Assembly: GCA_002501855.1 (NCBI GenBank)
Contig: DAOM01000293.1
Span: 1-12,571 of the forward strand
DNA from: Candidatus Nitrosopolaris nunavutensis
GTDB lineage: Archaea; Thermoproteota; Nitrososphaeria; Nitrososphaerales; Nitrososphaeraceae
Direction: 5' to 3'
DNA length: 12,571 nt
Shown here: piece by piece, positions 1 through 6,826 of the stretch
Layout: the number at the start of each line of letters is the position of its first letter
How positions within the stretch are numbered: position 1 is the stretch's first letter
The notes under the pieces: generated by a model
What the model saw: the letters and a program-made list of their open reading frames with translations, nothing else
Told to the model about the DNA's origin: nothing
Database searches by the model: none
Program-made: the position numbers and the translations under genes

Positions 1-1056
1 TTGTACAACAACTTCTTTCTTACTCTCTTTTTTTGGTCCACATGAAGAGCATTCCTCATGTCTAAACATCTGGATCTTGTCAAATGACAGTTCGTTCAAG
101 TCTATATAGAGCAACTTGTTTACAAGTGTAGGATGTTGGCCTGTAACAATCTTGACTGCCTCCGACACTTGAACGCCGGCCACCAAATAAAGTATCGATG
201 GATGTACTCCTTCGGTACTACATGTAGGCATGTCTTCCTCAGCTAATGCGGGGAACATACACCGTAAACATGCAGATTTATTCGGTAAAATAGTACAGAC
301 TGAACCTAACATTCCCAGTGCTCCGGCGTAGATAAACGGGATATTGTACTTGATACATGCATCATTAAGAGCATATCTCGCATCAACACTATCAAGTGCA
401 TCAATTATGATATCCATTCCTTTGACGATGCTTTCTGCCGTGTATTTGGTAATGGAAAGAGGAATTGCCTCGATTTCAACATGAGGATTTATTTTTTTCA
501 GACGCTCTGCGGCGACTTCAACCTTGACTTGACCTATGTCGTCTTCATTGTAAAGATGTTGTCGATGTAAGTTTGAAATTTCAACAACATCTCTATCAAC
601 TATTTTCAGTTTGCCAACACCCATTGCTGCTAATTGAGTTACGACAGGGTTTCCGATCCCTCCGATCCCGACCACACAAACTTTAGCATCGCGCAGCTTT
701 TCCATTCCAACGAATCCTATTTCTTCGAGCATTATCTGCCTGGAATAGCGTTGCATATCTTCGTTCGTCAGCTCCGCTCCCCCGGCCACTGCTGGCAATA
801 TATACAAGGAGTCCCCGTCTTTGAGTAGTGTTGACATGCCATCACTGCTAAAGCGCATATTCCTGCCGTTAATGTAAATATTGATCAGGGCACGTGGCTT
901 ACCATTCAGATCAAATACCCTACGTTTAAAATCGTCTCCCAAAATATCAGAGACCTTGGCAAATGCTTCATGTAGGTCATGAGCTTCTACTGAAATTTTT
1001 TTCTCCCCCGTTCCTTTATTGAGGACTGATGGAATGATGAATTCGATATTAGCCAT
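1..1056 (-). CDS. Ubiquitin-like (MoaD/SAMP-type) domain fused to MoeB/ThiF/HesA E1-like adenylyltransferase (C-terminus cut by window edge)
   Basis: I translated this frame by hand; it stays open for 352 codons from an ATG at 1056 to the window edge, so the C-terminus is missing. Residues 1-93 form a beta-grasp sulfur-carrier-like domain that ends in the hallmark AVAGG (Gly92-Gly93). An E1-like domain follows directly: QRYSRQ near 102, the nucleotide-binding loop GIGGIG at 130-135, NLHRQHLY at 162-169, the acidic stretch DALDSVDAR at 219-227, two zinc-type pairs CLRC (263-266) and CSSC (336-339), and the conserved Cys region MPTCSTEG with Cys279. Known members adenylate the C-terminal glycine of MoaD, ThiS or SAMP proteins for sulfur transfer or protein conjugation in the cytosol. 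Here carrier and activating enzyme are one chain, so the GG is internal unless processed. It starts 40 bases after the threonine synthase-like gene and is probably co-transcribed. A C-terminal rhodanese domain beyond the edge is possible but unseen. Confidence 0.9.
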   Translation of the reverse strand, partial: MANIEFIIPSVLNKGTGEKKISVEAHDLHEAFAKVSDILGDDFKRRVFDLNGKPRALINIYINGRNMRFSSDGMSTLLKDGDSLYILPAVAGGAELTNEDMQRYSRQIMLEEIGFVGMEKLRDAKVCVVGIGGIGNPVVTQLAAMGVGKLKIVDRDVVEISNLHRQHLYNEDDIGQVKVEVAAERLKKINPHVEIEAIPLSITKYTAESIVKGMDIIIDALDSVDARYALNDACIKYNIPFIYAGALGMLGSVCTILPNKSACLRCMFPALAEEDMPTCSTEGVHPSILYLVAGVQVSEAVKIVTGQHPTLVNKLLYIDLNELSFDKIQMFRHEECSSCGPKKESKKEVVVQ

Positions 1057-1096
1057 CTTGAATGTTTATGTCAACCAATGCAGATTCATCATGTAA

Positions 1097-2371
1097 TTAT
1101 CTAATCATTGCTAAAACTGTTTGCACGTCCGGCTTTACAGCGCTAAGTTTTGGAAGCACAGCTGTTATCGCTTCTGTTGCTTTTAACCCACTTCCTGTAA
1201 TATAGCAAACTACTTTTTCATCCTTGTCGATTTTACCTTCTTCAACCATCTTTTGAAGTACCGCTACCGCTACTCCACCAGCAGGTTCTGTAAACACGCC
1301 TTCTGTCTTGGCCAACATTAGTATCCCATCAATAATTTCGTCATTAGTAGCCTCTTCTGCAATTCCGTTATACTGCCTTAATCTTCTGAGTACATACAAT
1401 CCATCTCCGGGATCGCCTATCGCAAGACTTTTTGCAATGGTGTCAGGTCTTTCAACTGGTATAACTTCATCACTTTTTTTCTTGAAGGCATCGACTATTG
1501 GAGCGCAGCCATGTGGTTGGGCAGCCGTGATCTTTAGATTTGCTATGCTATCAATTAATCCGAGGTTGTGCAACTCTTCAAATCCCTTGCAAATCGAATT
1601 TAACATTGCTCCACTTCCAACAGGAATGATAAGATTATCTGGAACCTGCCAATTCAGCTGTTCAGCAACCTCATAGGCGAGAGTCTTTGAACCTTCCACG
1701 TAATATGGCCTCATATTTATATTGACTATTCCGATACCTTTCGAGTCGCCGATTACGGAGGCAACCCTGTTAGCATCGTCATAAGTTCCATCCACTGCTA
1801 CATATTCAGCTCCATATGATAATGCTTGTGCGATCTTTATGTTTTCAATATCGGATGGGGCAAAAACGTAGCACGGCAATGCTGCCTTAGCAGCGTGAGC
1901 AGCAGTCGCAGAAGCTAGGTTACCAGTAGACGCGCAGCCTACTGCTTTTAATTTAGTTTCTTTGGCCCTAGAAACGGCTACTCCTGCTGGCCTATCCTTA
2001 AATGAAAATGTTGGATTTACGGAATCATTTTTAATAAATAAATTCTTCATTCCTCCTAGATGTGTGCCAAGCCTATCAGCTTGTTGTAACGGAGTAAAAC
2101 CTGCATTTAGATTCACAATATTGTTTTTATCAGCGATAGGCAGGAGTTCGAAATAACGCCAGTAATTTTTCTCTCGTGATTCGAAGGTGTTCTTTTTTAT
2201 ACTAGAAGGAAACTTGTACATAACATCAAGTGGACCAAAGCACTCTTCACATACATATCTAAATTGAGGTTCATATTCTTTTCTGCACTCTCTACATTGT
2301 AGCGACTGTATAATGCCCATGTTTTGATAATCAACATTCTCCAAATGTAGTAGATAAGGTTGGCTAATCAC
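1097..2371 (-). CDS. thrC: Threonine synthase-like PLP enzyme with N-terminal zinc ribbon
   Basis: A PLP fold-type II enzyme of 424 residues. Threonine synthase converts O-phosphohomoserine to threonine and phosphate in the cytosol. An N-terminal zinc ribbon is visible as CxxC at Cys26/Cys29 and CxxC at Cys41/Cys44. The PLP-lysine motif NPTFSFKDRP places the Schiff-base lysine at Lys125. ASTGNLASA (148-156) and the phosphate-binding loop GSGAML near 250 are also family features. The listed start is GTG with an AT-rich stretch about 20-39 bases upstream; an ATG at 2320 (residue 18), just before the zinc ribbon, is an equally plausible start. The gene lies 122 bases downstream of hisI and 40 bases upstream of the ubiquitin-like/E1 fusion. 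Because cysteine synthases that use a sulfur-carrier thiocarboxylate (CysM with CysO) share this fold, the neighbour makes the exact substrate less certain than the family assignment. Confidence 0.88.
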   Translation of the reverse strand: MISQPYLLHLENVDYQNMGIIQSLQCRECRKEYEPQFRYVCEECFGPLDVMYKFPSSIKKNTFESREKNYWRYFELLPIADKNNIVNLNAGFTPLQQADRLGTHLGGMKNLFIKNDSVNPTFSFKDRPAGVAVSRAKETKLKAVGCASTGNLASATAAHAAKAALPCYVFAPSDIENIKIAQALSYGAEYVAVDGTYDDANRVASVIGDSKGIGIVNINMRPYYVEGSKTLAYEVAEQLNWQVPDNLIIPVGSGAMLNSICKGFEELHNLGLIDSIANLKITAAQPHGCAPIVDAFKKKSDEVIPVERPDTIAKSLAIGDPGDGLYVLRRLRQYNGIAEEATNDEIIDGILMLAKTEGVFTEPAGGVAVAVLQKMVEEGKIDKDEKVVCYITGSGLKATEAITAVLPKLSAVKPDVQTVLAMIR

Positions 2372-2493
2372 AATTTTAGTAATACTGAATTTTCAAAAAA
2401 AAATAATCATTATCAATATATTTTCATTTTGTACGTAATAATTGTCATTAACCGATTTTATATAAAAATTTTAATAACTTTGTATAAGTTCAC

Positions 2494-2832
2494 TCAATTT
2501 TTTTCATCAACTAGTTTGTTATGGAAGCACGAGCGGTTGCCAGTATGGCACACAGGGGCTTCTGAATCTACCACATATAGCAAAGCATCAGCGTCACAAT
2601 CCACGCGTATTTCCTTAACAGGCTGGATATTTCCCGACTCTTCGCCTTTCATCCATAATCTACTGCGGGAGGTGCTCCAAAACCAAGCGTTTCCTGTTTT
2701 TAAGGTATTATCAAGGGCTTCTCTATTAGTATAGGCAAGCATTAGGATATCCTTTGTTTTTCTATCCTGAAGTACCACAGGGATTAGACCATTTCGTTTC
2801 GTGAAGTCTATATCTGCTATTGACTTTTTCAC
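2494..2832 (-). CDS. hisI: Phosphoribosyl-AMP cyclohydrolase
   Basis: HisI opens the adenine ring of phosphoribosyl-AMP to give ProFAR, the third step of histidine biosynthesis, in the cytosol. The 112-residue protein has the stand-alone length seen in archaea, without the HisE domain fused in many bacteria. Family motifs are clear: DILMLAYTNREAL near 28-40, GNAWFWSTSRSRLWMKGE near 47-64, the metal-binding DCDADALLY (78-86), and the zinc-site CHTGNRSCF (95-103). The start is GTG; the nearby ATG at 2834 is out of frame. A TATA-like box 22-31 bases upstream fits a leaderless transcript. No other his genes are in view, so the operon is not intact here. Its 3' end lies 122 bases from the thrC start, so thrC could be read through or have its own promoter. 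Confidence 0.93.
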   Translation of the reverse strand: MKKSIADIDFTKRNGLIPVVLQDRKTKDILMLAYTNREALDNTLKTGNAWFWSTSRSRLWMKGEESGNIQPVKEIRVDCDADALLYVVDSEAPVCHTGNRSCFHNKLVDEKN

Positions 2833-2853
2833 ATGAATACAATCTCTAGTCCA

Positions 2854-2863
2854 TTATTAAAAA
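2854..2863 (-). promoter_or_regulatory. TATA-like box for hisI
   Basis: On the minus strand this reads TTTTTAATAA, 22-31 bases upstream of the GTG start of hisI. That spacing and composition match an archaeal box A serving a leaderless mRNA. No Shine-Dalgarno sequence precedes the start. Confidence 0.5.
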
Positions 2864-3633
2864 TGATTCGGAATAAACTAATTGTTTAGTAATAGTGTCA
2901 GAGCAATTCGAAGGCATTAGGATCGGCATTCTCTCTCAACAATCTAACCTAGCATGTAATGCCACGTACACTTCCAATCCAAGAAAAACATCTGAGGCAA
3001 TGTGACTCGATTCTCCGTTTAGTTGAGGAATGGCCTTAGATGAAAGGCATATGTACGCAGGTCAGACCGACCCTTAGGTACATCACGAAATAACAATTAT
3101 GAATGAATGAATGAATTAAACTAAATTTAGTTACTAGTAAGGATCTAACCCAGGCCAGTAAGTCGCTGACGTTTCTCATCTTCCAATTTATTCCCTATCC
3201 TGTTCTCTTGTAAATGTTATACCAAATGCCTTGCACTTGAAGCTAGTGGAGTCGGCGGTCTTGTTCCTACTTTCTGTTGACATTGTATGTTTATCAAACA
3301 ATCAGGTTTTCAGAACAGGCGTTTCCAAAAGATAAGGAGAAGGCATGGAATAGGATGGCTACTAATGTACAGGCTCTTTTTAGGATATAACCACATATGC
3401 GGACTTTATACAGACATGTAAACGACAAAAACATAGATATATTCTTGGTGACTCTATATGCATGAATTTTCGGTTTATCTTCGTGGTCTGGTGTATTAAC
3501 CTGAAACTTAGTAGTTACAATTAATATTTGGACTTCATTCCTTATTTCATATAGTAGCAACATGATCGATATGGCGAAGGCAGGTGCAACTACTACAACA
3601 GCAACGCCCGATCCTTGCACTATAAGCCAGGAT
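2864..3633. other. Gene-poor intergenic region between hisI and tiaS
   Basis: I see no gene here that I can support. The stretch between the divergent hisI and tiaS genes has stops in all frames. One short plus-strand frame at 3277-3390 (37 codons, TTG start, containing FSEQAFPKDKEKAWNRM) looks mildly coding-like and is followed in the same frame by stop-interrupted sequence, so it may be a decayed remnant. A minus-strand open frame at 3294-3620 has no recognisable motif and overlaps the tiaS start region; I treat it as chance. There is a small GAAT repeat and two palindromes near 3101-3140. Confidence 0.5.
3101..3140. repeat. Four GAAT tandem units plus two overlapping perfect palindromes
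   Basis: GAAT is repeated four times at 3101-3116. It is followed by the 14-base palindrome AACTAAATTTAGTT (3119-3132) and the overlapping 10-base palindrome TTACTAGTAA (3131-3140). They lie in the divergent hisI/tiaS intergenic region, but more than 250 bases from hisI and about 500 from tiaS, so a regulatory role is only a guess. Confidence 0.5.
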
Positions 3634-4974
3634 ATGATTCTTCATATCGGATTTGATGACACAGACTCAACATGTGGAAAATGCACGACGCATCTAGCAT
3701 TTAAGATTACGGGACATTTACTAAAGAATCCAAATACAAAGTTCCTCGACTATCCGTTATTGGTTAGGTTAAATCCCAATATCCCATTAAAGACCCGTGG
3801 GAATGGAGCAGTCTGCTTAAGAGTTATGGCAAGAAACCACGAAAGAATAATTCAAGATATAAGGCAACTTATCGAAAAAGAATCAGCCATAGGGATGGGT
3901 GCAAATCCTGGTGTAGCATTTTTAAATGGAGCACTAGTCCCGGAAGCGCTCAAGGAATTTGGTAGGTTTGCAATGTTTGATATTCTAAGTAAGCAAAAGG
4001 CGGAAAAAATAGCAAAAGCAAATTGCGTTCGCCATTTCACTTTTGGAAACGGTCAAGGCTTAGTAGGCTCGCTAGCTGCAATTGGTACTTTGGAAGATGG
4101 AGATCACACGTTTGAGGCTATAGCATACAGAAAGTGCAAGAACTATGGGACAACGAGACAAATAAATGCGACTAGAGTAATTCAGTATGATAAGAGAACT
4201 TTTCCGAATACCTTCAATAACTATGATCAAAACCACAGACGTGTGTTGATTGCTCCACACGGTCCAGATCCCGTTTTTTGCGGTATAAGAGGTGAAAGTC
4301 CAGAAGTTGTGGTTTCATCGTTAGAATGGTTACAGCCGGAAGAGATCTTGGATGGATATATGGTCTTTCGCTCAAATCAAGGAACTAATATGCATTTGCA
4401 GAATGAATTGAAGTTATCAGCAATCAGAGTTTACATGGCTGGTTACGTACGCGGTAAGGTTATCACAAAACCGCAAACCATACAAGGAGGACATGTAATC
4501 TTCGGAATTGAGGATTCTGGCGGCGTTACAGGTTCGGCCGCAGTATATGAACCAACTGGTCTGACAAAGATCGCTTCTCAAATGGAAATAGGAGATGTGA
4601 TCGAGATAGGATGTGGTGTCCGAAAAGCAACATGTAATCGTCCTCCAATATTAAATGTGGAATACATTTCTATCTTGAAAATTGTACAGATACGCGATCT
4701 GACTAATCCGCCCTGCAAATATTGTACGAAGAAAATGAAGTCGGAAGGAAAGAACAAGGGATTTCAATGCGACAGGTGTCGCTACAAGGACGGCAATGCC
4801 AAGAAAATCCCAGTGCTTCGGGATAGAGATGTCCTGACCGGGCTCTATGTTCCGACGCCGAAATCTCATAGGCATTTAACCAAGCCCCTCCACAGATATG
4901 GTATGGAAAAGAAGTCATTAGGCTTTAATCCAAGACCGAAATTAATAGCAAGATGGTTTGTTACCTCGTCTTGA
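3634..4974 (+). CDS. tiaS: tRNA(Ile2) 2-agmatinylcytidine synthetase
   Basis: TiaS attaches agmatine to C34 of the CAU-anticodon tRNA-Ile2 using ATP, so that it reads AUA instead of AUG; it is essential and restricted to archaea. From this start the protein has 446 residues, close to the family norm of about 420-440. It opens with MILHIGFDDTDS, whose DDTD is the conserved N-terminal kinase-like motif. Further on are RGNGAVC (55-61), FRSNQGTNMH (245-254), an OB-fold-like stretch around 265-350, and a zinc ribbon with Cys361/Cys364 and Cys379/Cys382. I chose the ATG at 3634 because homologs begin at this motif. An in-frame ATG at 3562 would add 24 Thr/Ala-rich residues with no conserved features but cannot be excluded. 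The gene is convergent with an initiator tRNA-Met, which also carries CAU but must not be modified. Confidence 0.93.
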   Translation: MILHIGFDDTDSTCGKCTTHLAFKITGHLLKNPNTKFLDYPLLVRLNPNIPLKTRGNGAVCLRVMARNHERIIQDIRQLIEKESAIGMGANPGVAFLNGALVPEALKEFGRFAMFDILSKQKAEKIAKANCVRHFTFGNGQGLVGSLAAIGTLEDGDHTFEAIAYRKCKNYGTTRQINATRVIQYDKRTFPNTFNNYDQNHRRVLIAPHGPDPVFCGIRGESPEVVVSSLEWLQPEEILDGYMVFRSNQGTNMHLQNELKLSAIRVYMAGYVRGKVITKPQTIQGGHVIFGIEDSGGVTGSAAVYEPTGLTKIASQMEIGDVIEIGCGVRKATCNRPPILNVEYISILKIVQIRDLTNPPCKYCTKKMKSEGKNKGFQCDRCRYKDGNAKKIPVLRDRDVLTGLYVPTPKSHRHLTKPLHRYGMEKKSLGFNPRPKLIARWFVTSS

Positions 4975-4978
4975 AAAA
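4974..4978 (-). terminator. Oligo-T terminator of tRNA-Met
   Basis: On the minus strand a run of five T follows the tRNA 3' end by a few bases, as expected for archaeal termination. The run abuts and overlaps by one base the TGA stop of the convergent tiaS gene. Confidence 0.45.
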
Positions 4979-5003
4979 TTAGTAGCGGGGGGTTGATTTG
5001 AAC

Positions 5004-5033
5004 CTGCGGCCACTTGCGAAATGCAAAAGTGGA
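5004..5033 (-). other. tRNA intron 2 (30 nt), inside the T stem
   Basis: The BHB is exact: central helix GCGG/CCGC, 5' bulge TTT, 3' bulge AGG, and an inner stem CCAC/GTGG that extends (with two bulged T) to a small loop. Cutting after the second base of each bulge joins GGTT to G and restores the T stem GGTTG/CAACC. The intron falls between tRNA positions 52 and 53 by standard numbering. Confidence 0.88.
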
Positions 5034-5068
5034 AACCGCTCTGCGGGTTATGAGCCCGCCGGGATCAC

Positions 5069-5090
5069 CTAGCCTCACTTTTATAAGGAT
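5069..5090 (-). other. tRNA intron 1 (22 nt), inside the D loop
   Basis: The BHB has central helix AGCC/GGCT, 5' bulge AGA, 3' bulge AGG, and an inner stem TCCTT/AAGTGA with one bulged T and loop ATAA. Cutting after the second base of each bulge joins CCAG to GTGA and yields the ordinary D loop AGCCAGGTGA. Confidence 0.87.
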
Positions 5091-5130
5091 CTGGCTTCCC
5101 CACCCCGCTGACAAACATCCTCTGCAAAGG

Positions 5131-5140
5131 TATAATATAT
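5131..5140 (-). promoter_or_regulatory. TATA-like box for tRNA-Met
   Basis: TATAATATAT on the plus strand (ATATATTATA on the minus strand) lies 22-31 bases upstream of the tRNA 5' end, the expected place for an archaeal box A. Confidence 0.6.
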
Positions 5141-5252
5141 CTCTGTTTCCTTTTGCATTCTCTGATAGGTACTTCCTTGGAAGTTGCGATTAACCACCAT
5201 AGATGCATCTAAGGGTTTAGTCAAATATTGCAGAGTAGAGATCCCTCTAATC

Positions 5253-5310
5253 GATTAATGCAATAACTTTAATTGATAATTATGTTAGCTAATATGTGTA
5301 TTCATTAATC
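5253..5310. promoter_or_regulatory. Inverted repeat upstream of the NCS1 transporter, possible operator
   Basis: GATTAATG at 5253-5260 is repeated as its exact complement CATTAATC at 5303-5310, with centres 50 bases apart. It lies just upstream of the TATA-like box of the transporter gene. A regulator site is an inference; the A+T-rich background makes chance possible. Confidence 0.25.
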
Positions 5311-5330
5311 AGCAACGTCTCGACATGTTC

Positions 5331-5340
5331 ATATTCATAT
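5331..5340 (+). promoter_or_regulatory. TATA-like box for the NCS1 transporter
   Basis: ATATTCATAT sits 27-36 bases upstream of the ATG at 5367. It fits an archaeal promoter with no leader or a very short one; no Shine-Dalgarno sequence is seen. Confidence 0.4.
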
Positions 5341-5366
5341 GACCTACTGGTACAGATAATAGACAA

Positions 5367-6677
5367 ATGTTTCCAATAAGGAGGCTACCGGAGTGGGGTA
5401 TAGAACCTATTCCGCCAAAAGATAGATCGCTCAGAGGAATCGAGTACTTTGTGCTCTGGTCAAGCCTAGGCGTGGGACTGCTAGTTTTCTCTGCGGGATC
5501 TCTTCTAACAGCCGCTCGGTTTACTGATGCGATACCTGCAATTATAGTCGGTTCTATTGCAGGCTCTTTGCTTCTCGCTCTTGCAGGAAAGATTGGGAGC
5601 GATCATGCAGTTCCATCTCTCATAAGCACCCGACCGTCATTTGGTATTCATGGTGCTTCCATTCCTGCCATATTAAATGTAATGCAGCTGATCGGATGGA
5701 CTGTATTTGAAATTATGATAATGTCAAAAGCTACGGAAATCCTAACAGGGGATCGAATCCCATATTATCTTTGGACTATTCTATTCGGAGCTTTCGTTAC
5801 TCTGCTTGGTATTGTGGGCCCACTTACGGTCGTAAGACAGTGGTTGGAAAAATTTGCGATCTGGGTGGTATATGCCGCATCGTTTCTAATAATTATCAAT
5901 CTTTTGATGTCTGGACATCTTTCGAAACTGCTATCAGCATCTGGAGGAGCTGGAATGTCCTTCTTCTCTGCCCTCGATATTGTAATAGCTTTACCCGTAT
6001 CATGGATGCCGCTTGTAGCTGATTATAACAGGTTTGCAAAAGATAGCAAGGGCGCCTTTAGGGGCACATTTATGGGTTTTGCAATTACTAACATCTTGTT
6101 TTATTTTGGAGGCGTACTTGTTGGCAATTCTGATGTTGTTGCGATAATTCTTGCAATACAATCAATATTTTTCGGGTTTCTTTTGTTTATGTTTATTTTA
6201 CACGAGACTACTAATGCATTTGCAGATGTTTATTCTTCATCAGTTTCTACTCAAAGTATATTTCACAAAATTAAACAGCGGCATTTGATAACTGGTTTTA
6301 CAGCCCTTAGTACTGTTCTTGCCATGATGATTCCTATCTCCCAGTATGAGACCTTTATTCTTTTGATAGGATCTGTTTTCGTACCATTATTTGGGGTTGT
6401 TCTGTCAGACTACTATATTGTCAAGCGGCGGCAATATACACAGGATATGATGTACGGAAAAAATGTCCTAAAAATTGGATTTCCGGCAATTGTTGCATGG
6501 TCGTTTGGTGTATTGCTGTATTATCTTTTATCCTCGCTGTCTCCAATTTACATTCTTCAATGGTCTCAGATTGGTGCAACAATTCCAAGCTTTATTGGAT
6601 CTTCTTTACTTTATTTAGGAATAGTACAAAGAAGTAAGTGGATAGGAGTGTTAGAAAGATTAAGGTATTGGAGATAA
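5367..6677 (+). CDS. NCS1-family nucleobase/pyrimidine permease (CodB/CytX-like)
   Basis: A 436-residue integral membrane protein, the normal length for NCS1 permeases, which import cytosine, purines, hydantoins or thiamin-precursor pyrimidines with a cation. The N-terminal cytoplasmic motif PEWGIEPIPPKDRSLRGIEY precedes a first hydrophobic helix FVLWSSLGVGLLVFSAGSLL, as in the family. About twelve hydrophobic segments can be counted, including helices around 110-125, 133-152, 160-182 and 345-370. VPLFGVVLSDYYIVKRRQY near the C-terminal third is the typical NCS1 sequence before the last helices. The length and N-terminus resemble the proposed hydroxymethylpyrimidine transporter CytX, but I see no TPP riboswitch upstream and no thiamin gene nearby, so the substrate is open. 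It starts at ATG 5367 and is followed 149 bases later by a second transporter gene on the same strand. Confidence 0.85.
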   Translation: MFPIRRLPEWGIEPIPPKDRSLRGIEYFVLWSSLGVGLLVFSAGSLLTAARFTDAIPAIIVGSIAGSLLLALAGKIGSDHAVPSLISTRPSFGIHGASIPAILNVMQLIGWTVFEIMIMSKATEILTGDRIPYYLWTILFGAFVTLLGIVGPLTVVRQWLEKFAIWVVYAASFLIIINLLMSGHLSKLLSASGGAGMSFFSALDIVIALPVSWMPLVADYNRFAKDSKGAFRGTFMGFAITNILFYFGGVLVGNSDVVAIILAIQSIFFGFLLFMFILHETTNAFADVYSSSVSTQSIFHKIKQRHLITGFTALSTVLAMMIPISQYETFILLIGSVFVPLFGVVLSDYYIVKRRQYTQDMMYGKNVLKIGFPAIVAWSFGVLLYYLLSSLSPIYILQWSQIGATIPSFIGSSLLYLGIVQRSKWIGVLERLRYWR

Positions 6678-6826
6678 CGAATCTATTCTGTTGGATAATA
6701 TCCTCCAATATTCATATGAACAAACGTGAGAGACTCTTTTTCATAAAACACTGTGAAATCCGACTTTACAAATTTCTAAACCTTTAATTACTATTGGACA
6801 TATCAGGGCGAGAGTAGATAGAATAT

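Larger units (their letters stand above)
4983..5109 (-). tRNA. Initiator tRNA-Met (CAU) with two noncanonical BHB introns
   Basis: Exons are 5109-5091, 5068-5034 and 5003-4983, joining to a 75-nt tRNA. The acceptor stem is AGCGGGG with CCCCGCT, discriminator A, and no encoded CCA. The D arm is GGGA-AGCCAGGTGA-TCCC, the anticodon arm GCGGG-CTCATAA-CCCGC, the variable loop AGAGC, and the T arm GGTTG-TTCAAAT-CAACC; every stem pairs fully. The anticodon CAT lies at 5052-5050. The A1:U72 pair and the three G:C pairs at the base of the anticodon stem mark an initiator rather than elongator Met or Ile2. Unspliced, the T stem does not form, so removing the introns is required for a normal fold. Because both introns lie outside the anticodon loop, simple tRNA scans may miss the gene or mis-draw it. 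Splicing would need an EndA able to cut relaxed-position BHBs. Confidence 0.95.

Noticed and set aside
634..828. Plus-strand 64-codon frame
   Set aside because: Lies wholly antisense to the conserved ubiquitin-like/E1 gene and has no motif.
1308..1676. Plus-strand 122-codon frame
   Set aside because: Shadow of the threonine synthase-like gene; the opposite strand carries clear family motifs.
2360..2734. Plus-strand 124-codon frame
   Set aside because: Antisense to hisI and its downstream spacer; Ser/Phe-rich without motifs.
3294..3620. Minus-strand 108-codon frame upstream of tiaS
   Set aside because: No motif or credible promoter, overlaps the tiaS start region, and composition looks random.
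4983..5109. tRNA-Ile2 or elongator tRNA-Met as identity of the CAU tRNA
   Set aside because: A1:U72 and the three consecutive G:C pairs next to the anticodon loop are initiator features.
4866..5114. Minus-strand 82-codon frame across the tRNA
   Set aside because: It reads through the tRNA gene and antisense of tiaS, so it is chance.
5110..5366. TPP riboswitch ahead of the CytX-like transporter
   Set aside because: The conserved CUGAGA and ACC-CUGAUC segments of the TPP aptamer are absent.
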